A DNA stretch of 64,000 bases, taken from Nonomuraea sp. NEAU-A123 (GTDB lineage Bacteria > Actinomycetota > Actinomycetes > Streptosporangiales > Streptosporangiaceae). The position numbers were made by a program, and so were the translations under genes. Position 1 is the first letter of the stretch, and the number at the start of each line of letters is the position of its first letter. This document shows positions 17,130 through 26,823 of this stretch, in pieces. The notes beneath the pieces are model-generated. The model ran no database searches. It was given only the letters and a program-made list of their open reading frames with translations, and was not told the DNA's origin. The stretch is taken from contig NZ_JAHFZZ010000003.1 of assembly GCF_018603905.1 (NCBI RefSeq), positions 764,259 through 828,258 of the forward strand, in the 5' to 3' direction.

Positions 17130-18113
17130 TCAACCGGCGCCTACTCGGTGGCGGAAGACCCAGTAGGTCCAGCTCTGATAGAGCACCACCAGCGGCAGGA
17201 AGAACGCCGCGATCCCGGTCATGATGCCGAGCGTCTTCGGTGTCGCGGCCGCGTTCTCGACGGTCAGGCTGTAGGCCGGGTTGATCGTCGATGGCAGGAC
17301 ATTGGGGTGGAGGACCACGAACAGGCTGATCACGGTCACCCCGATGGCGACCGCCGACAGCAGGAACGCCCACCCCTGACGGCCTCTGGCGATGGCGCCC
17401 AGCGCGGAGGCGAAGGCGAGGACGGCGAAGACGGCCAGGATGACCGTGCCGACCACGCCGCCGTAGATCTGCGTCCAAGCCAGGAAGCCCACCATGAGCA
17501 CGGCCGCCGCGACGCCCGTCTTGAGCGCCACCGAGGCCGCGCGCCGGCTGATCTCCCCGCGGGTCTTCAACGCCAGGAAGACGGCTCCGTGCGTGGCGAA
17601 CAGGGTCAGCGTGGTCAGCCCACCGAGCAGCGCGTAGGGGTTGAGCAGGTCCCAGAACGTACCGACGTACTCGTGGTCGGCGTCGAGTCTCACACCCCGC
17701 ACGATGTTCGCGAACGCGATCCCCCACAGCAGCGCGGGCACGAACGAGCCGGCGACGATGCCCGCGTCCCATCGCAGCCGCCAGGCCACGGAGTCCCGTT
17801 TGCCGCGATACTCGAAGCCCACCCCGCGCACGATCAGTGCCACCAGGATCAGCAGCAGCGGCAGGTAGAACCCGCTGAACAGCGAGGCGTACCACTCGGG
17901 GAACGCGGCGAACGTGGCGCCTCCCGCGGTGATCAGCCACACCTCGTTGCCGTCCCAGACGGGGCCGATCGTGTCGATCATCACCCGGCGTTCCGTCTCG
18001 TTCCGGGCCACGACCGGCAGCATCATGCCGACGCCGAAGTCAAACCCCTCCAGGACGAAGTACCCGACCCACAGGACGGTGATCGCCACGAACCAGACCT
18101 CGGTGAGCTCCAC
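17130..18113 (-). CDS. cydB: cytochrome bd quinol oxidase subunit II
   Basis: The 327-aa membrane protein has about eight to nine hydrophobic segments and the conserved start ITVLWVGYFVLEGFDFGVGMMLP and WDGNEVWLITAGGATFAAFPEWYA of CydB. With CydA it oxidises menaquinol and reduces O2 at low oxygen tension. The ATG is 12 bp downstream of the cydA stop. The SIS-HypC gene begins 78 bp after its end on the same strand, so cydAB and the hydrogenase maturation genes may share transcripts. No cydCD genes are visible in the window. Confidence 0.95.
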   Translation of the reverse strand: MELTEVWFVAITVLWVGYFVLEGFDFGVGMMLPVVARNETERRVMIDTIGPVWDGNEVWLITAGGATFAAFPEWYASLFSGFYLPLLLILVALIVRGVGFEYRGKRDSVAWRLRWDAGIVAGSFVPALLWGIAFANIVRGVRLDADHEYVGTFWDLLNPYALLGGLTTLTLFATHGAVFLALKTRGEISRRAASVALKTGVAAAVLMVGFLAWTQIYGGVVGTVILAVFAVLAFASALGAIARGRQGWAFLLSAVAIGVTVISLFVVLHPNVLPSTINPAYSLTVENAAATPKTLGIMTGIAAFFLPLVVLYQSWTYWVFRHRVGAG

Positions 18114-18125
18114 TGGGCGATCCTC

Positions 18126-19505
18126 CTAGTAGGCGAACGACGTCTCGCCGCCGTCATGCGGCTCCGCGTCGTCGGCGGACGGTGGGGTCGCTCTGCCGTA
18201 CTTGATCATGAGGCCGACCTCCACCAGGGCCAGCCCGCCGTACAGGATGGTGAAGACGATCAGCGAGGTGAGCACCGTGCCCGCGCCGACGCTGGGCGAG
18301 ACGCCGTCGGCGGTCTTCATCTGGGTGAACACGATCCACGGCTGCCTGGCCATCTCGGTGAAGATCCACCCGAAGCTGTGCGCGAGGAAGGGCAGCACGA
18401 CCGACCAGACGGCGACCTTCCAGACCCAGCCCGTGCCCCGGACCTGCCGGCCACGGGTCAGCCAGAGCAGGACGAGCGCCACCAGCGCGGCCAGCAGGCC
18501 GAACCCGATCATCAACCGGAAACCCCAGTAGGCGACCGGAATGTAGGGACGGTAGTCGCCCGGGCCGAACCTCCGCTCGTACGCCGCCTGGAGGTTGTTG
18601 ATGCCCTCGACCTTGCCGTCGAACGAGCCGGTGGCGAGCTGTGACAGCAGGTTCGGGATCTCCAGTTGGTAGATCGGCTTGGTGCCGTCCAGCGTCCCGA
18701 TGGTGAACAGGGAGAACGGCGCGGGCTGCCGCGTCTCGTAGAGCGCCTCGGCGGCGGCCATCTTCATCGGCTGGGTCTGCGTCATGATCTTGCCAAGGAT
18801 GTCGCCGGAGACAAGAGTGCCCAGAGCGCCCACCAGCACCGCGGCAATGCCGAGCCGCAGAGACGGTCTGAACACCTCGAGATCCCGCTTTCTAGCCAGA
18901 TGCCAGGCGGAAACCGCCATCAGGATCACCCCACCGGCCAGCCAGCACCCGAAGACCGTGTGCGGAAAGGTGGCCAGCACCACCTTGTTGGTCAGCACGG
19001 CTCCGAAGTCGACCAGCTCGGCACGCTGATTGACCTTGAAACCCACAGGCCACTGCATGAACGAGTTGGCGGCCAGAATGAAGTAGGCGGACAGCATCGT
19101 CCCGAACGCGACGATCCAGATGCACGCGAGATGCACCCTCTTCGGCAGCCGACCCCAGCCGAAGAGCCACAGCCCCAGAAACGTCGACTCCAGAAAGAAC
19201 GCCAGCAACGCCTCCAGCGCGAGCGGCGCGCCGAAGATGTCGCCGACGAACCTGGAATAGGTGCTCCAGTTCATCCCGAACTGAAACTCCTGCACGATCC
19301 CCGTCACCACGCCCATGGCGAAGTTGATCAGGAAGAGCGTCCCGAAGAACTTGGTGGCGCGAAGGTAGGCGACCTTACCGGTGCGCACCCACGCCGTGTT
19401 CAGAATCGCCACCAACAGCGACATCCCTATCGTGACCGGCACAAACAGGAAGTGATACACCGTAGTAACCCCGAACTGCCAGCGCGCGAGCTCCAAGGCA
19501 TCCAC
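18126..19505 (-). CDS. cydA: cytochrome bd quinol oxidase subunit I
   Basis: The 459-aa subunit carries the haems. ELARWQFGVTTVYHFLFVP at the N-terminus supplies His18, the usual haem ligand. NSFMQWPVGFKVNQ and the GRxxRGTGW-like segment near the end match CydA. The length fits the short-Q-loop form. GTG 19505 is chosen because it gives the normal VDALELARWQFG start and is preceded by GTAAGAG; the frame is open a little further upstream. It heads a minus-strand run cydA-cydB-SIS/HypC-SIS-hypF. It is a plausible electron acceptor for the hydrogenase through the quinone pool (inference). Confidence 0.94.
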   Translation of the reverse strand: MDALELARWQFGVTTVYHFLFVPVTIGMSLLVAILNTAWVRTGKVAYLRATKFFGTLFLINFAMGVVTGIVQEFQFGMNWSTYSRFVGDIFGAPLALEALLAFFLESTFLGLWLFGWGRLPKRVHLACIWIVAFGTMLSAYFILAANSFMQWPVGFKVNQRAELVDFGAVLTNKVVLATFPHTVFGCWLAGGVILMAVSAWHLARKRDLEVFRPSLRLGIAAVLVGALGTLVSGDILGKIMTQTQPMKMAAAEALYETRQPAPFSLFTIGTLDGTKPIYQLEIPNLLSQLATGSFDGKVEGINNLQAAYERRFGPGDYRPYIPVAYWGFRLMIGFGLLAALVALVLLWLTRGRQVRGTGWVWKVAVWSVVLPFLAHSFGWIFTEMARQPWIVFTQMKTADGVSPSVGAGTVLTSLIVFTILYGGLALVEVGLMIKYGRATPPSADDAEPHDGGETSFAY

Positions 19506-19628
19506 GACTCTTACTGTAAGTGTCCGAGTATGCACGCCTTGTCATGACGCGCCGCCAGTCGTCGGGCAGGATGCTGACAGTCCAGGTCGCATGACGAGCT
19601 CGAACACCTCCAGCATCATGTCGCCGCC

Positions 19629-21110
19629 TCAGGCGGTCTGACGGGTGCCGGTGATGGGGATGGTCATCATCGGCGCCTTCGCCGTGCCGGTCATCGTGTC
19701 GCCCTCGACCGAGACGGTGAACGTGACCTTCATCTTGAACGGTGAGGTGAGAGTGGCGACGAAGCCGATCTCGGTGCCGTCGACCTGCCCGTCCTGGATC
19801 GGGGTGCCGTCGAAGGCTCCGGTCAGGGAGCCAGCGGTGGCGGCGAGCCGCAGTTCGGCCTGCTGCCGGCCGCGGGGCGTGCGGAAGCTCACCGTCCAGG
19901 TGCCGTCCACCGCCGTGGCACGCGACTGCCCGCGGCGGTAGGCGGCGGCGGCCTCCCGGTACCTCTGGTGTTCCGCCTCGTGGTCGGGGAAGTCGGCGGA
20001 GCCGAAGTCGCCCGAAGCGAAGAACGAGTCGAGTCCGCCGTTGGCGGCGACGGCGTGCTGTCCCGAGCGAGGCAGCATGACGGCCTCGTATCGGGTGATC
20101 GCCTCGTCGAGAGTGGCCTCCTCGGCGATGGCGTGGGCGAGCTCGGCTCCGTCGAGCATGGCGAGGTTGACCCCGTACCCCCCGAAAGGCGCCATCAGGT
20201 GCGCCGCGTCGCCGAGCAGTGTCGCGCCGGGCGTGTGCGCCCAGGTGAGCGGGGCGGGAAGGGCGTAGATCGGGCGGTTGAGGTAGCCGCCGTCGACGTC
20301 CGTGAGGAAGGGCAGCATCTCCTCGGCCCAGCCGCTGAACTCCTTGAGCAGGAACCGTCGTACGGCGCCCGCGTCGCCCAGGTCGACGCCGGCCTTGCCG
20401 TGCCAGTCGAGGTCGGTACGCAGGGCCAGGTAGGCGCGGATGTGGCCGTTGCTGTTGCGCTGGCCGATGATGGCCCGGCCGTCGCCGTCATTGGCGAACA
20501 GATGGCCGTTCCCGACGAGTTTCGCGATCTGGGGATGACGGGTTTCCACGTCCTCAAAACGGACGTCGAGGAACGAGACGCCCGTGTAGTCAGGCGTGGC
20601 GTCGCTCAGGAGCGGCCGGACCCGAGACCAGGCGCCATCGGCGCCGATCACCAGACCCACCTCGGCGGTGACGCCGTTGCCGAACTCGAGGCGGTGCCCG
20701 CCGTCGCCGAGCGGAGTCGCGGTGACCAGCTTGTGTCCCCAGTGCACGGTGCCGGGCCGCACGTGTTCGGCGAGCATGGCGCGGAGCTGCCCGCGATCGA
20801 TCTCCGGGGCGGCGGTGTCGTCCTGGTCGGGGACGAACGCGTCGAGCACGGTGCCGTGCTGGTCGAGCCGGCTCTTGGCCTGCCCTTCGAGCCGGGCGAG
20901 CTTCATGAACTCCTCGAACAGGCCGGCGTCTTCCATGGCGATCTGTCCGGTGTCGGCGTGCAGGTCCAGGGTCCCGCCGGCGTCACGGGCTTCGACGGAG
21001 GCGTCGGCGTCGTACACGGTGACGTCGATGCCGTGTCCTTGCAGGACTCGGGCGCACATCAGGCCGCCGGGGCCGGCGCCGACGATGGCGATGCGTACGG
21101 GGGATTTCAT
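19629..21110 (-). CDS. FAD-dependent monooxygenase, TetX-like, with extra C-terminal beta domain
   Basis: The first about 390 of 493 residues form a class A flavoprotein hydroxylase. It has the dinucleotide motif AIVGAGPGGLMCARVL, the mid-chain GADGAWSRVR and the FAD-ribityl motif GDAAHLMAPFGGYGVNLAM, closest in style to TetX/aromatic hydroxylases. The last about 90 residues (from DGTWTVSFRTPRG) are Thr/Gly-rich and beta-like, ending MTIPITGTRQTA, which normal members lack. ATG 21110 follows AAGGACTCC. A divergent TetR gene with two operator-like repeats between them suggests substrate-induced expression. Antibiotic inactivation is possible, but the substrate cannot be read from sequence. Confidence 0.82.
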   Translation of the reverse strand: MKSPVRIAIVGAGPGGLMCARVLQGHGIDVTVYDADASVEARDAGGTLDLHADTGQIAMEDAGLFEEFMKLARLEGQAKSRLDQHGTVLDAFVPDQDDTAAPEIDRGQLRAMLAEHVRPGTVHWGHKLVTATPLGDGGHRLEFGNGVTAEVGLVIGADGAWSRVRPLLSDATPDYTGVSFLDVRFEDVETRHPQIAKLVGNGHLFANDGDGRAIIGQRNSNGHIRAYLALRTDLDWHGKAGVDLGDAGAVRRFLLKEFSGWAEEMLPFLTDVDGGYLNRPIYALPAPLTWAHTPGATLLGDAAHLMAPFGGYGVNLAMLDGAELAHAIAEEATLDEAITRYEAVMLPRSGQHAVAANGGLDSFFASGDFGSADFPDHEAEHQRYREAAAAYRRGQSRATAVDGTWTVSFRTPRGRQQAELRLAATAGSLTGAFDGTPIQDGQVDGTEIGFVATLTSPFKMKVTFTVSVEGDTMTGTAKAPMMTIPITGTRQTA

Positions 21111-21126
21111 GGCGGAGTCCTTACTT

Positions 21127-21175
21127 AACGGGCGTTCGTTCAGCAGTGTTGACAGTAACTGAACGGGCGTTCGTT
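21127..21175. promoter_or_regulatory. paired TetR operator-like repeats in the divergent promoter
   Basis: The 14-bp sequence AACGGGCGTTCGTT occurs twice, at 21127-21140 and 21162-21175, in direct orientation 35 bp apart. The second copy lies within the near-perfect palindrome GAACG-GG-CGTTC. A TTGACA at 21149-21154 lies between the copies. The site sits between the monooxygenase (-) and the TetR gene (+) and is the likely binding site of that TetR protein. Confidence 0.65.
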
Positions 21176-21210
21176 GAGCAAGTACACTGAGGCGACCGAA
21201 GGGACCATCC

Positions 21211-21813
21211 ATGTCGACGAACACGGGAAGTGACCGGCGTACGGGCCCCGAGACCCGCGCGGAGATCCTCCGCGTCGCGCTGCGGCTGTTCACGGAGAAG
21301 GGCTACGAGGGCACCTCGACCCGAGACATCTCCAGCGCGCTCGGGATGACGAAATCCTCGCTGTACTACCACTTCCAGAACAAAGAGGAGATCGTGGCGA
21401 GCCTCGTGGAAGGGCGCCGGCACGAACTCGACGACTTCATCGAGTGGCTCGCCGCGCAGCCGCCCACCCCCGATCGGCTGGAGAAGGCGGCGCTGCGCTG
21501 GCTACAGGGCACCACTCCCGAACATCTTCAGGCCATGCTTTTCGCGCAGGCCAATCAGCCGGTCATGAGGCGGCTGGCGGAAGGCGGCCGGGATATCCGG
21601 TCGAACTTCGACCGCGTCATCGACCTGCTCGTCGACGAGGGGGCGAGCATGGAGGACCGCCTCTTGACGCGCATGGTCTTCGACACCGCCGGAGCCGCGC
21701 TCCTGTCGGCGCGGGGCACGGAGGCCGACCCGGACGATGTCATCGCCGCCGCCCGGCGCGCGACCACCGCACTCGCCCGCGCGACCACGGAAGCGACCAA
21801 AGAGGCGCTCTGA
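21211..21813 (+). CDS. TetR-family transcriptional regulator
   Basis: The 200-aa protein has an N-terminal HTH (residues about 12-58): RAEILRVALRLFTEKGYEGT, then TRDISSALGMTKSSLYYHFQNKEE. An all-helical ligand domain with a C-terminal Ala-rich helix follows. It is transcribed divergently from the TetX-like monooxygenase and probably represses both genes via the repeats at 21127-21175. The ligand is unknown. Confidence 0.9.
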   Translation: MSTNTGSDRRTGPETRAEILRVALRLFTEKGYEGTSTRDISSALGMTKSSLYYHFQNKEEIVASLVEGRRHELDDFIEWLAAQPPTPDRLEKAALRWLQGTTPEHLQAMLFAQANQPVMRRLAEGGRDIRSNFDRVIDLLVDEGASMEDRLLTRMVFDTAGAALLSARGTEADPDDVIAAARRATTALARATTEATKEAL

Positions 21814-21860
21814 GAGCGGCTGCCCCGTGAAGCTCTCATCGCCCCTGCGGGGAAACATGC

Positions 21861-21893
21861 GGGACGGACGCTCCTTCCAAGAGCGTCCGTCCC
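21861..21893. terminator. bidirectional terminator hairpin
   Basis: A perfect 13-bp stem (21861-21873 with 21881-21893) and a 7-nt loop lie between the convergent TetR and aldo-keto reductase genes. There is no long T run, as is common in high-GC actinomycetes. Confidence 0.75.
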
Positions 21894-21914
21894 GGTGAAG
21901 CAGATCGTGGGTGG

Positions 21915-22955
<1,041 letters not shown>

Positions 22956-22980
22956 CGAGAAGAGGGGAGAATCGTTCGCC

Positions 22981-23616
22981 GTGAGCAGTCCCACGACACC
23001 GCGACGCGGCTACCATCACGGCGACCTGCGTGCCGGGTTGATCCGCGAGGGCATAGCCCTCCTGGCCGAGACGGGCGTCGCGGGTTTCTCGGTGGCCAAG
23101 GTCGCCGTCCGCGCGGGCGTGTCGTCGGCCGCGCCGTACCGCCACTTTCCCGATCGTGAGGCTCTGCTGGCCGCCTGCGCGGCCGCCATCCTCGCCGACA
23201 TCACCGACCTGCTCGCCGCGGCGGCCGAGCAGGCGGGACCCGACCCGCTCGACCGGCTCGCCGCCACCGCGGGCGCCTACACGCGCTATGTCCTGGAGCA
23301 TCGCGCCGGCATCGATCTCATCTACTCGTACGAATTCAGCGGCCCCCACCACCCGACCGTCCAGGAGCAGAGCCGCCGCCTCACGGGCGCTCTCATGGAT
23401 CTGGGCTCAGCCGTCCTGCCCGCCGACGTCTCCTGGGCCGACACCGCCGACTTCGTGTACGTCCACTTGTCCACCACGCACGGCTACGCCACCCTGCTCG
23501 TGAAAGGCACCCGCCCGCCCCAGGACATCGACAGCCACGCCGCTCGCGCCGTCACCGCCGCCCGCGACCACATCACCGGATACCTCCAGCGCCTGAACAA
23601 CCGTGAGACCGCATAG
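22981..23616 (+). CDS. TetR/AcrR-family regulator
   Basis: The 211-aa regulator starts at GTG 22981. Its HTH region (residues about 10-55) reads YHHGDLRAGLIREGIALLAE, then VAKVAVRAGVSSAAPYRHFPDREALL. The C-terminal half is a TetR_C-type helical ligand domain. The RRGYHHGDLR opening is typical of the subfamily controlling adjacent reductases. It is divergent from the aldo/keto reductase and most likely represses it through the palindrome at 22915-22955. Confidence 0.9.
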   Translation: MSSPTTPRRGYHHGDLRAGLIREGIALLAETGVAGFSVAKVAVRAGVSSAAPYRHFPDREALLAACAAAILADITDLLAAAAEQAGPDPLDRLAATAGAYTRYVLEHRAGIDLIYSYEFSGPHHPTVQEQSRRLTGALMDLGSAVLPADVSWADTADFVYVHLSTTHGYATLLVKGTRPPQDIDSHAARAVTAARDHITGYLQRLNNRETA

Positions 23617-23691
23617 GGTCACCTGCCGACCTCGCGAGGGCCTGATCGGCGCTTGCGGGATCAGGCCACACGATTGACGACGTTGAAGGCG

Positions 23692-24045
23692 TCAACCTTC
23701 GGCCGGACGCTCTCGGGAACTGTTGATCCGCAGCGCTTCGGCGAGTTGGTCTTCCAAGATGACAATGCGGCAGGCAGCGTCCAGGGCGGTGCCCTGGTCG
23801 ACGAGTTCCCGGGCCCTGGCTGCCAGACGGAGCTGGTAGCGGGAGTATCGACGGTGTCCGCCGCCGGAGCGTCGCGGCTCGATCAGTTTGGCGACGCCCA
23901 GTGCGCGCAGGAACGCGGGGGTGACGCCGAGCATCTCCGCGGCCGCGCCCATGCTGTAGGCGGGATAGTCCTCATCGCCGAATCTGTCTTCGGCCTTGCT
24001 TTGAGCGAGCGTGGCGTCGTTGCCTTCTGGGTGACTTTGATCCAT
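23692..24045 (-). CDS. short MerR-family regulator
   Basis: The 117-aa protein contains one MerR-type winged helix (residues about 28-95: YSMGAAAEMLGVTPAFLRALG, then RSGGGHRRYSRYQLRLAARAREL). A short helix, ILEDQLAEALRIN, follows instead of an effector domain. This resembles the small HspR-like MerR proteins of actinomycetes. A GGAAGG ribosome site precedes ATG 24045. Effector and targets are unknown. Confidence 0.8.
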   Translation of the reverse strand: MDQSHPEGNDATLAQSKAEDRFGDEDYPAYSMGAAAEMLGVTPAFLRALGVAKLIEPRRSGGGHRRYSRYQLRLAARARELVDQGTALDAACRIVILEDQLAEALRINSSRERPAEG

Positions 24046-24069
24046 AAATACCTTCCGACATGCGCACAG

Positions 24070-24100
24070 GGGGCCCCGGCGCGTCTTGCGCCGGGGCCCC
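24070..24100. terminator. very stable GC hairpin upstream of merR
   Basis: A perfect 13-bp stem (24070-24082 with 24088-24100) and a 5-nt loop GTCTT lie 25 bp upstream of the minus-strand merR start. It may be a terminator for transcription entering from the right, or a leader structure. There is no T tract on either side. Confidence 0.5.
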
Positions 24101-24574
24101 GAAGAGGTTCAACACCATCTATCGGCCATGTGGCCGACCTTCTGTCGTCCGTATCAGCCGTATATGACGGCGCCGATGCGGGGATCGCGGATTCTTGACC
24201 GTAGACCACCTTCCGATCTGTGGAACTGCGGTGCCCGAGCGGCGCGAAAATCAGCCGGCAACGGGCGATCCCGATGGCGTTCAACACTCCCTTCTCTCAA
24301 GCGAACTTGCTCTTCCTACTTCACCTATGGCAGCGCGTCCACGGTCAGGGCCCCTTACCACTGCGCTGGCCCCGTCACGTCCGACCTTCTGCCATCACCT
24401 TCTGCTTCCATCCAGCTCATCCGGGCAGTGCGTCGTGTTGCTGGTTTCTCATGCCCGTGTGGATTCGTTCCTTGCGATGTCAGAAACATTAGCGCCCACA
24501 TCCACGAATGTCTACCCTGACCGCTACAGATTTTCGATCCTGGCTGGGTTAGCTGTGGCCTCGCCGTCAGGGCG
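24101..24574. other. non-coding stretch between two merR genes
   Basis: About 470 bp with lower G+C than the surroundings. Several short overlapping ORFs exist on both strands, but none has a ribosome site, codon bias or recognisable motif. I see no repeat or RNA gene here. It may be decayed DNA. Confidence 0.5.
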
Positions 24575-25333
24575 CTATGGCGTCCCCAGATAGGTGTCGA
24601 GCGCGCCCGCGCCCGTCAGCATCGCCAGGCCCCGCGTCGTCAGCCGGTCGCGCCACTCCCGCATCGTCGCCTGCAGCGGCTCCGGCCCGCCCGCCGCCCG
24701 CACCCGCTCCAGCACCCGCGCGATCTGCTCCAGCCCGTGCCCGCCCCGCCGCAACTGGTGGGCCAGCAGTACGTCACGCTCGTCGGCCGAGGTGTAGACG
24801 CGGTAGCCGGTGCGCGGGTCGCGCCGGGGCACGATCAGCCCGGCCCGCTCCCATTTGCGCAACGTCGCCGGCCGAATGCCGAGCCTGCGCGCCAGCGGCC
24901 CGATAAACGTCACACCCGACGCCGGCTCACGCGCCGACGCCAGGCCGCGCAGCGACTCCTGGTCACGCGGTGGCTTCAGCTCACGCGGCGACTCCCGGTC
25001 GCGCGGCGACGCCAGGTCGCGTAGCGCCCGTTCCACGGCCTCCAGCGTGTGCCGGTCGCCGGCCAACTGCGCGTGGCTCTCGTCGATCAGCCGCAGCGCC
25101 TCCTCGACCGCGCCGCCGTTCACGGCCCGCATGATCGCCCCCGCGGTCGCGTGGCCGTGCGCGGGGATCAACGCCAGGAACGTCCGCAACGCCGCCGCAT
25201 GGCGCGGAGCATAGGCGCGGTAGCCGTGCGGCGACCGCTCGGCCGGCGGTAGGATCCCCGCCTCCTCATAGTTGCGCACCGCCTGCGTGGACAGGCCGTG
25301 CTCACGCGCCAGATCGATGGGTCGCAACCGCAT
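24575..25333 (-). CDS. MerR-family regulator with two HTH domains (TioE-like)
   Basis: The 252-aa protein has one MerR winged helix at the N-terminus (residues about 3-50, LAREHGLSTQAVRNYEEAGI) and a second at about 140-195 (LARRLGIRPATLRKWERAGL and DPRTGYRVYTSADERD). The linker is low-complexity (repeated SPRDRESPREL, PPRDQESLRGL) and its DNA is repetitive (about 24926-25025). Such double-HTH MerR proteins are called TioE-like. It is divergent from the erythromycin-esterase-like gene and may control it. Confidence 0.88.
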   Translation of the reverse strand: MRLRPIDLAREHGLSTQAVRNYEEAGILPPAERSPHGYRAYAPRHAAALRTFLALIPAHGHATAGAIMRAVNGGAVEEALRLIDESHAQLAGDRHTLEAVERALRDLASPRDRESPRELKPPRDQESLRGLASAREPASGVTFIGPLARRLGIRPATLRKWERAGLIVPRRDPRTGYRVYTSADERDVLLAHQLRRGGHGLEQIARVLERVRAAGGPEPLQATMREWRDRLTTRGLAMLTGAGALDTYLGTP

Positions 25334-25410
25334 TTTGAAGGTACGTCCTCGTCAACAGCCGGAAATGCCGCCAAAGTTTACACAGAAGGTTCAACGATAC
25401 AGTCAAAGGA

Positions 25411-26616
25411 ATGACGACCTCGATCCAGGACGCCGCCCATCCCTTCACCAGCGGCGCCCTCACCGCGCTCCTGCCCCCCGCCACCCGCCTGCTCGGCCTC
25501 GGCGAGCCCACCCACGGCGTCGAAGCCTTCCTCGATCTGCGCAACGAGCTCTTCCGCCACCTCGTCGAACACGAGGGCTACCGCTCGATCACCATGGAGA
25601 GCGACTGCCTGGCGGCCCTGGCCGCCGACGCGTACGTCACCGACGGCATCGGAACCCTCGACAACGCGATGAGCCAGGGGTTCAGCCACGGCTCCGGCGC
25701 CTCATCCGCCAACCGCGAGCTCCTGCGCTGGATGCGTGCCTACAACGAGCAGCGTCCTCCGTACGAGCGGCTCCACTTCTACGGTTTCGACGGCCCCCTG
25801 GAGATCAGCGGCCCCGCCGGCCCCCGTCCAGCCCTGACCGCACTGCACGACTACCTCGCCGCCCACCTTGACCTGCCCTGGAGCCGCGAGACCCTCGACG
25901 AGCTGCTCGGCCCCGACCAGCGCTGGACCAACCCGGCCGCGACAACGGATCCCACCCAGTCCGTCGGCCGCACCCCCGAGGCCAAGGAACTGCGCCTGAT
26001 CACCGACGACCTGCGTACGCTACTCACCGCGCACGCCCCCCACCTGACGGCCACCACCTCCCCCGACGACCTGTGGCGCGCCGACCTGCACGCCCGCACC
26101 GCCGCCGGGCTCCTGCGCTACCACGCCGGCATAGCCGACACCGCGCCCACCCGCGTCGGCACGCTCATGCGCCTGCGCGATGCGATGATGGCCGACAACC
26201 TCGACGCCATCATCGACCGCGAGGCCCGGCGCGGACCCACCCTCGCCTTCGCCCACAACCGCCACCTGCAGAAGGACAAGAGCCGCTGGCTGCTTCCGGA
26301 GGGCTGGGGCCCACTGGGGGGCCGGACGCTGGAGTGGTGGAGCGCCGGGGCGATCGTCGGCACCCGCCTCGGCGACCAGTACGCCTTCGCCGCCACCACC
26401 TTCGGCACCCGCGGCTCCGACGTACCCCATCCCGACACCCTCGAAGGGCTCCTGTCGACTCTCCCCGACGCCCGCGCCGTCATCGATCCCGGCGGCCTAG
26501 CGGCGGCCCTAGACCGGAAGCCAACGCCCCGCGTTCCGGCCGACCACACCTACTTCGCCCTCGACCCGGCCACCATCGACCAGTCCGACGCCATCGTCTT
26601 CGTCAAGGAAATCTGA
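25411..26616 (+). CDS. erythromycin esterase family protein
   Basis: The 401-aa protein belongs to the Ere family. GLGEPTHGVEAF holds the catalytic His of the family, ITMESDCLAA supplies an acidic residue, and AFAHNRHLQKDKSRW carries the second conserved His. Members hydrolyse macrolide lactones or related esters, or have unknown housekeeping roles, so resistance cannot be claimed. The gene is divergent from the TioE-like MerR regulator, whose relatives often sit beside resistance or efflux genes. The ATG lies about 78 bp from the merR start. Confidence 0.88.
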   Translation: MTTSIQDAAHPFTSGALTALLPPATRLLGLGEPTHGVEAFLDLRNELFRHLVEHEGYRSITMESDCLAALAADAYVTDGIGTLDNAMSQGFSHGSGASSANRELLRWMRAYNEQRPPYERLHFYGFDGPLEISGPAGPRPALTALHDYLAAHLDLPWSRETLDELLGPDQRWTNPAATTDPTQSVGRTPEAKELRLITDDLRTLLTAHAPHLTATTSPDDLWRADLHARTAAGLLRYHAGIADTAPTRVGTLMRLRDAMMADNLDAIIDREARRGPTLAFAHNRHLQKDKSRWLLPEGWGPLGGRTLEWWSAGAIVGTRLGDQYAFAATTFGTRGSDVPHPDTLEGLLSTLPDARAVIDPGGLAAALDRKPTPRVPADHTYFALDPATIDQSDAIVFVKEI

Positions 26617-26823
26617 GCCACCCACGGTGGCGACGTGGGCATCGGGAGGCTACGCGGCGGTGATCCAGGCCGGGCTCCTTGCCGCCGACCTGGCCCGCCG
26701 CGCCCTCCGCTCTGCCGGCCGACAAGGCGAACCGATCGGCGGCGCGGGAGGCCCTGGAGGAGTTCGACGCTCGCTAGGCCGTCGCCGAGATCCAGGGTTT
26801 CGGCAGGCCTCAGCTGACGCGGG
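26617..26823. other. possible coding remnant
   Basis: On the plus strand short open stretches in different frames (AAVIQAGLLAADLARRAL; ADKANRSAAREALEEFDAR then stop) look like scraps of a former gene. No family is recognisable. Confidence 0.25.

Noticed and set aside
23653..24198. 181-codon plus-strand frame over the short merR
   Set aside because: Antisense to a protein with a clear MerR HTH and ribosome site.
24220..24290. tRNA-like string (GCGGTGCCCGAGCGG)
   Set aside because: No cloverleaf with proper anticodon and T arms could be drawn.
24195..24593. 132-codon plus-strand frame between merR genes
   Set aside because: No ribosome site, unbiased codons, no recognisable domain.
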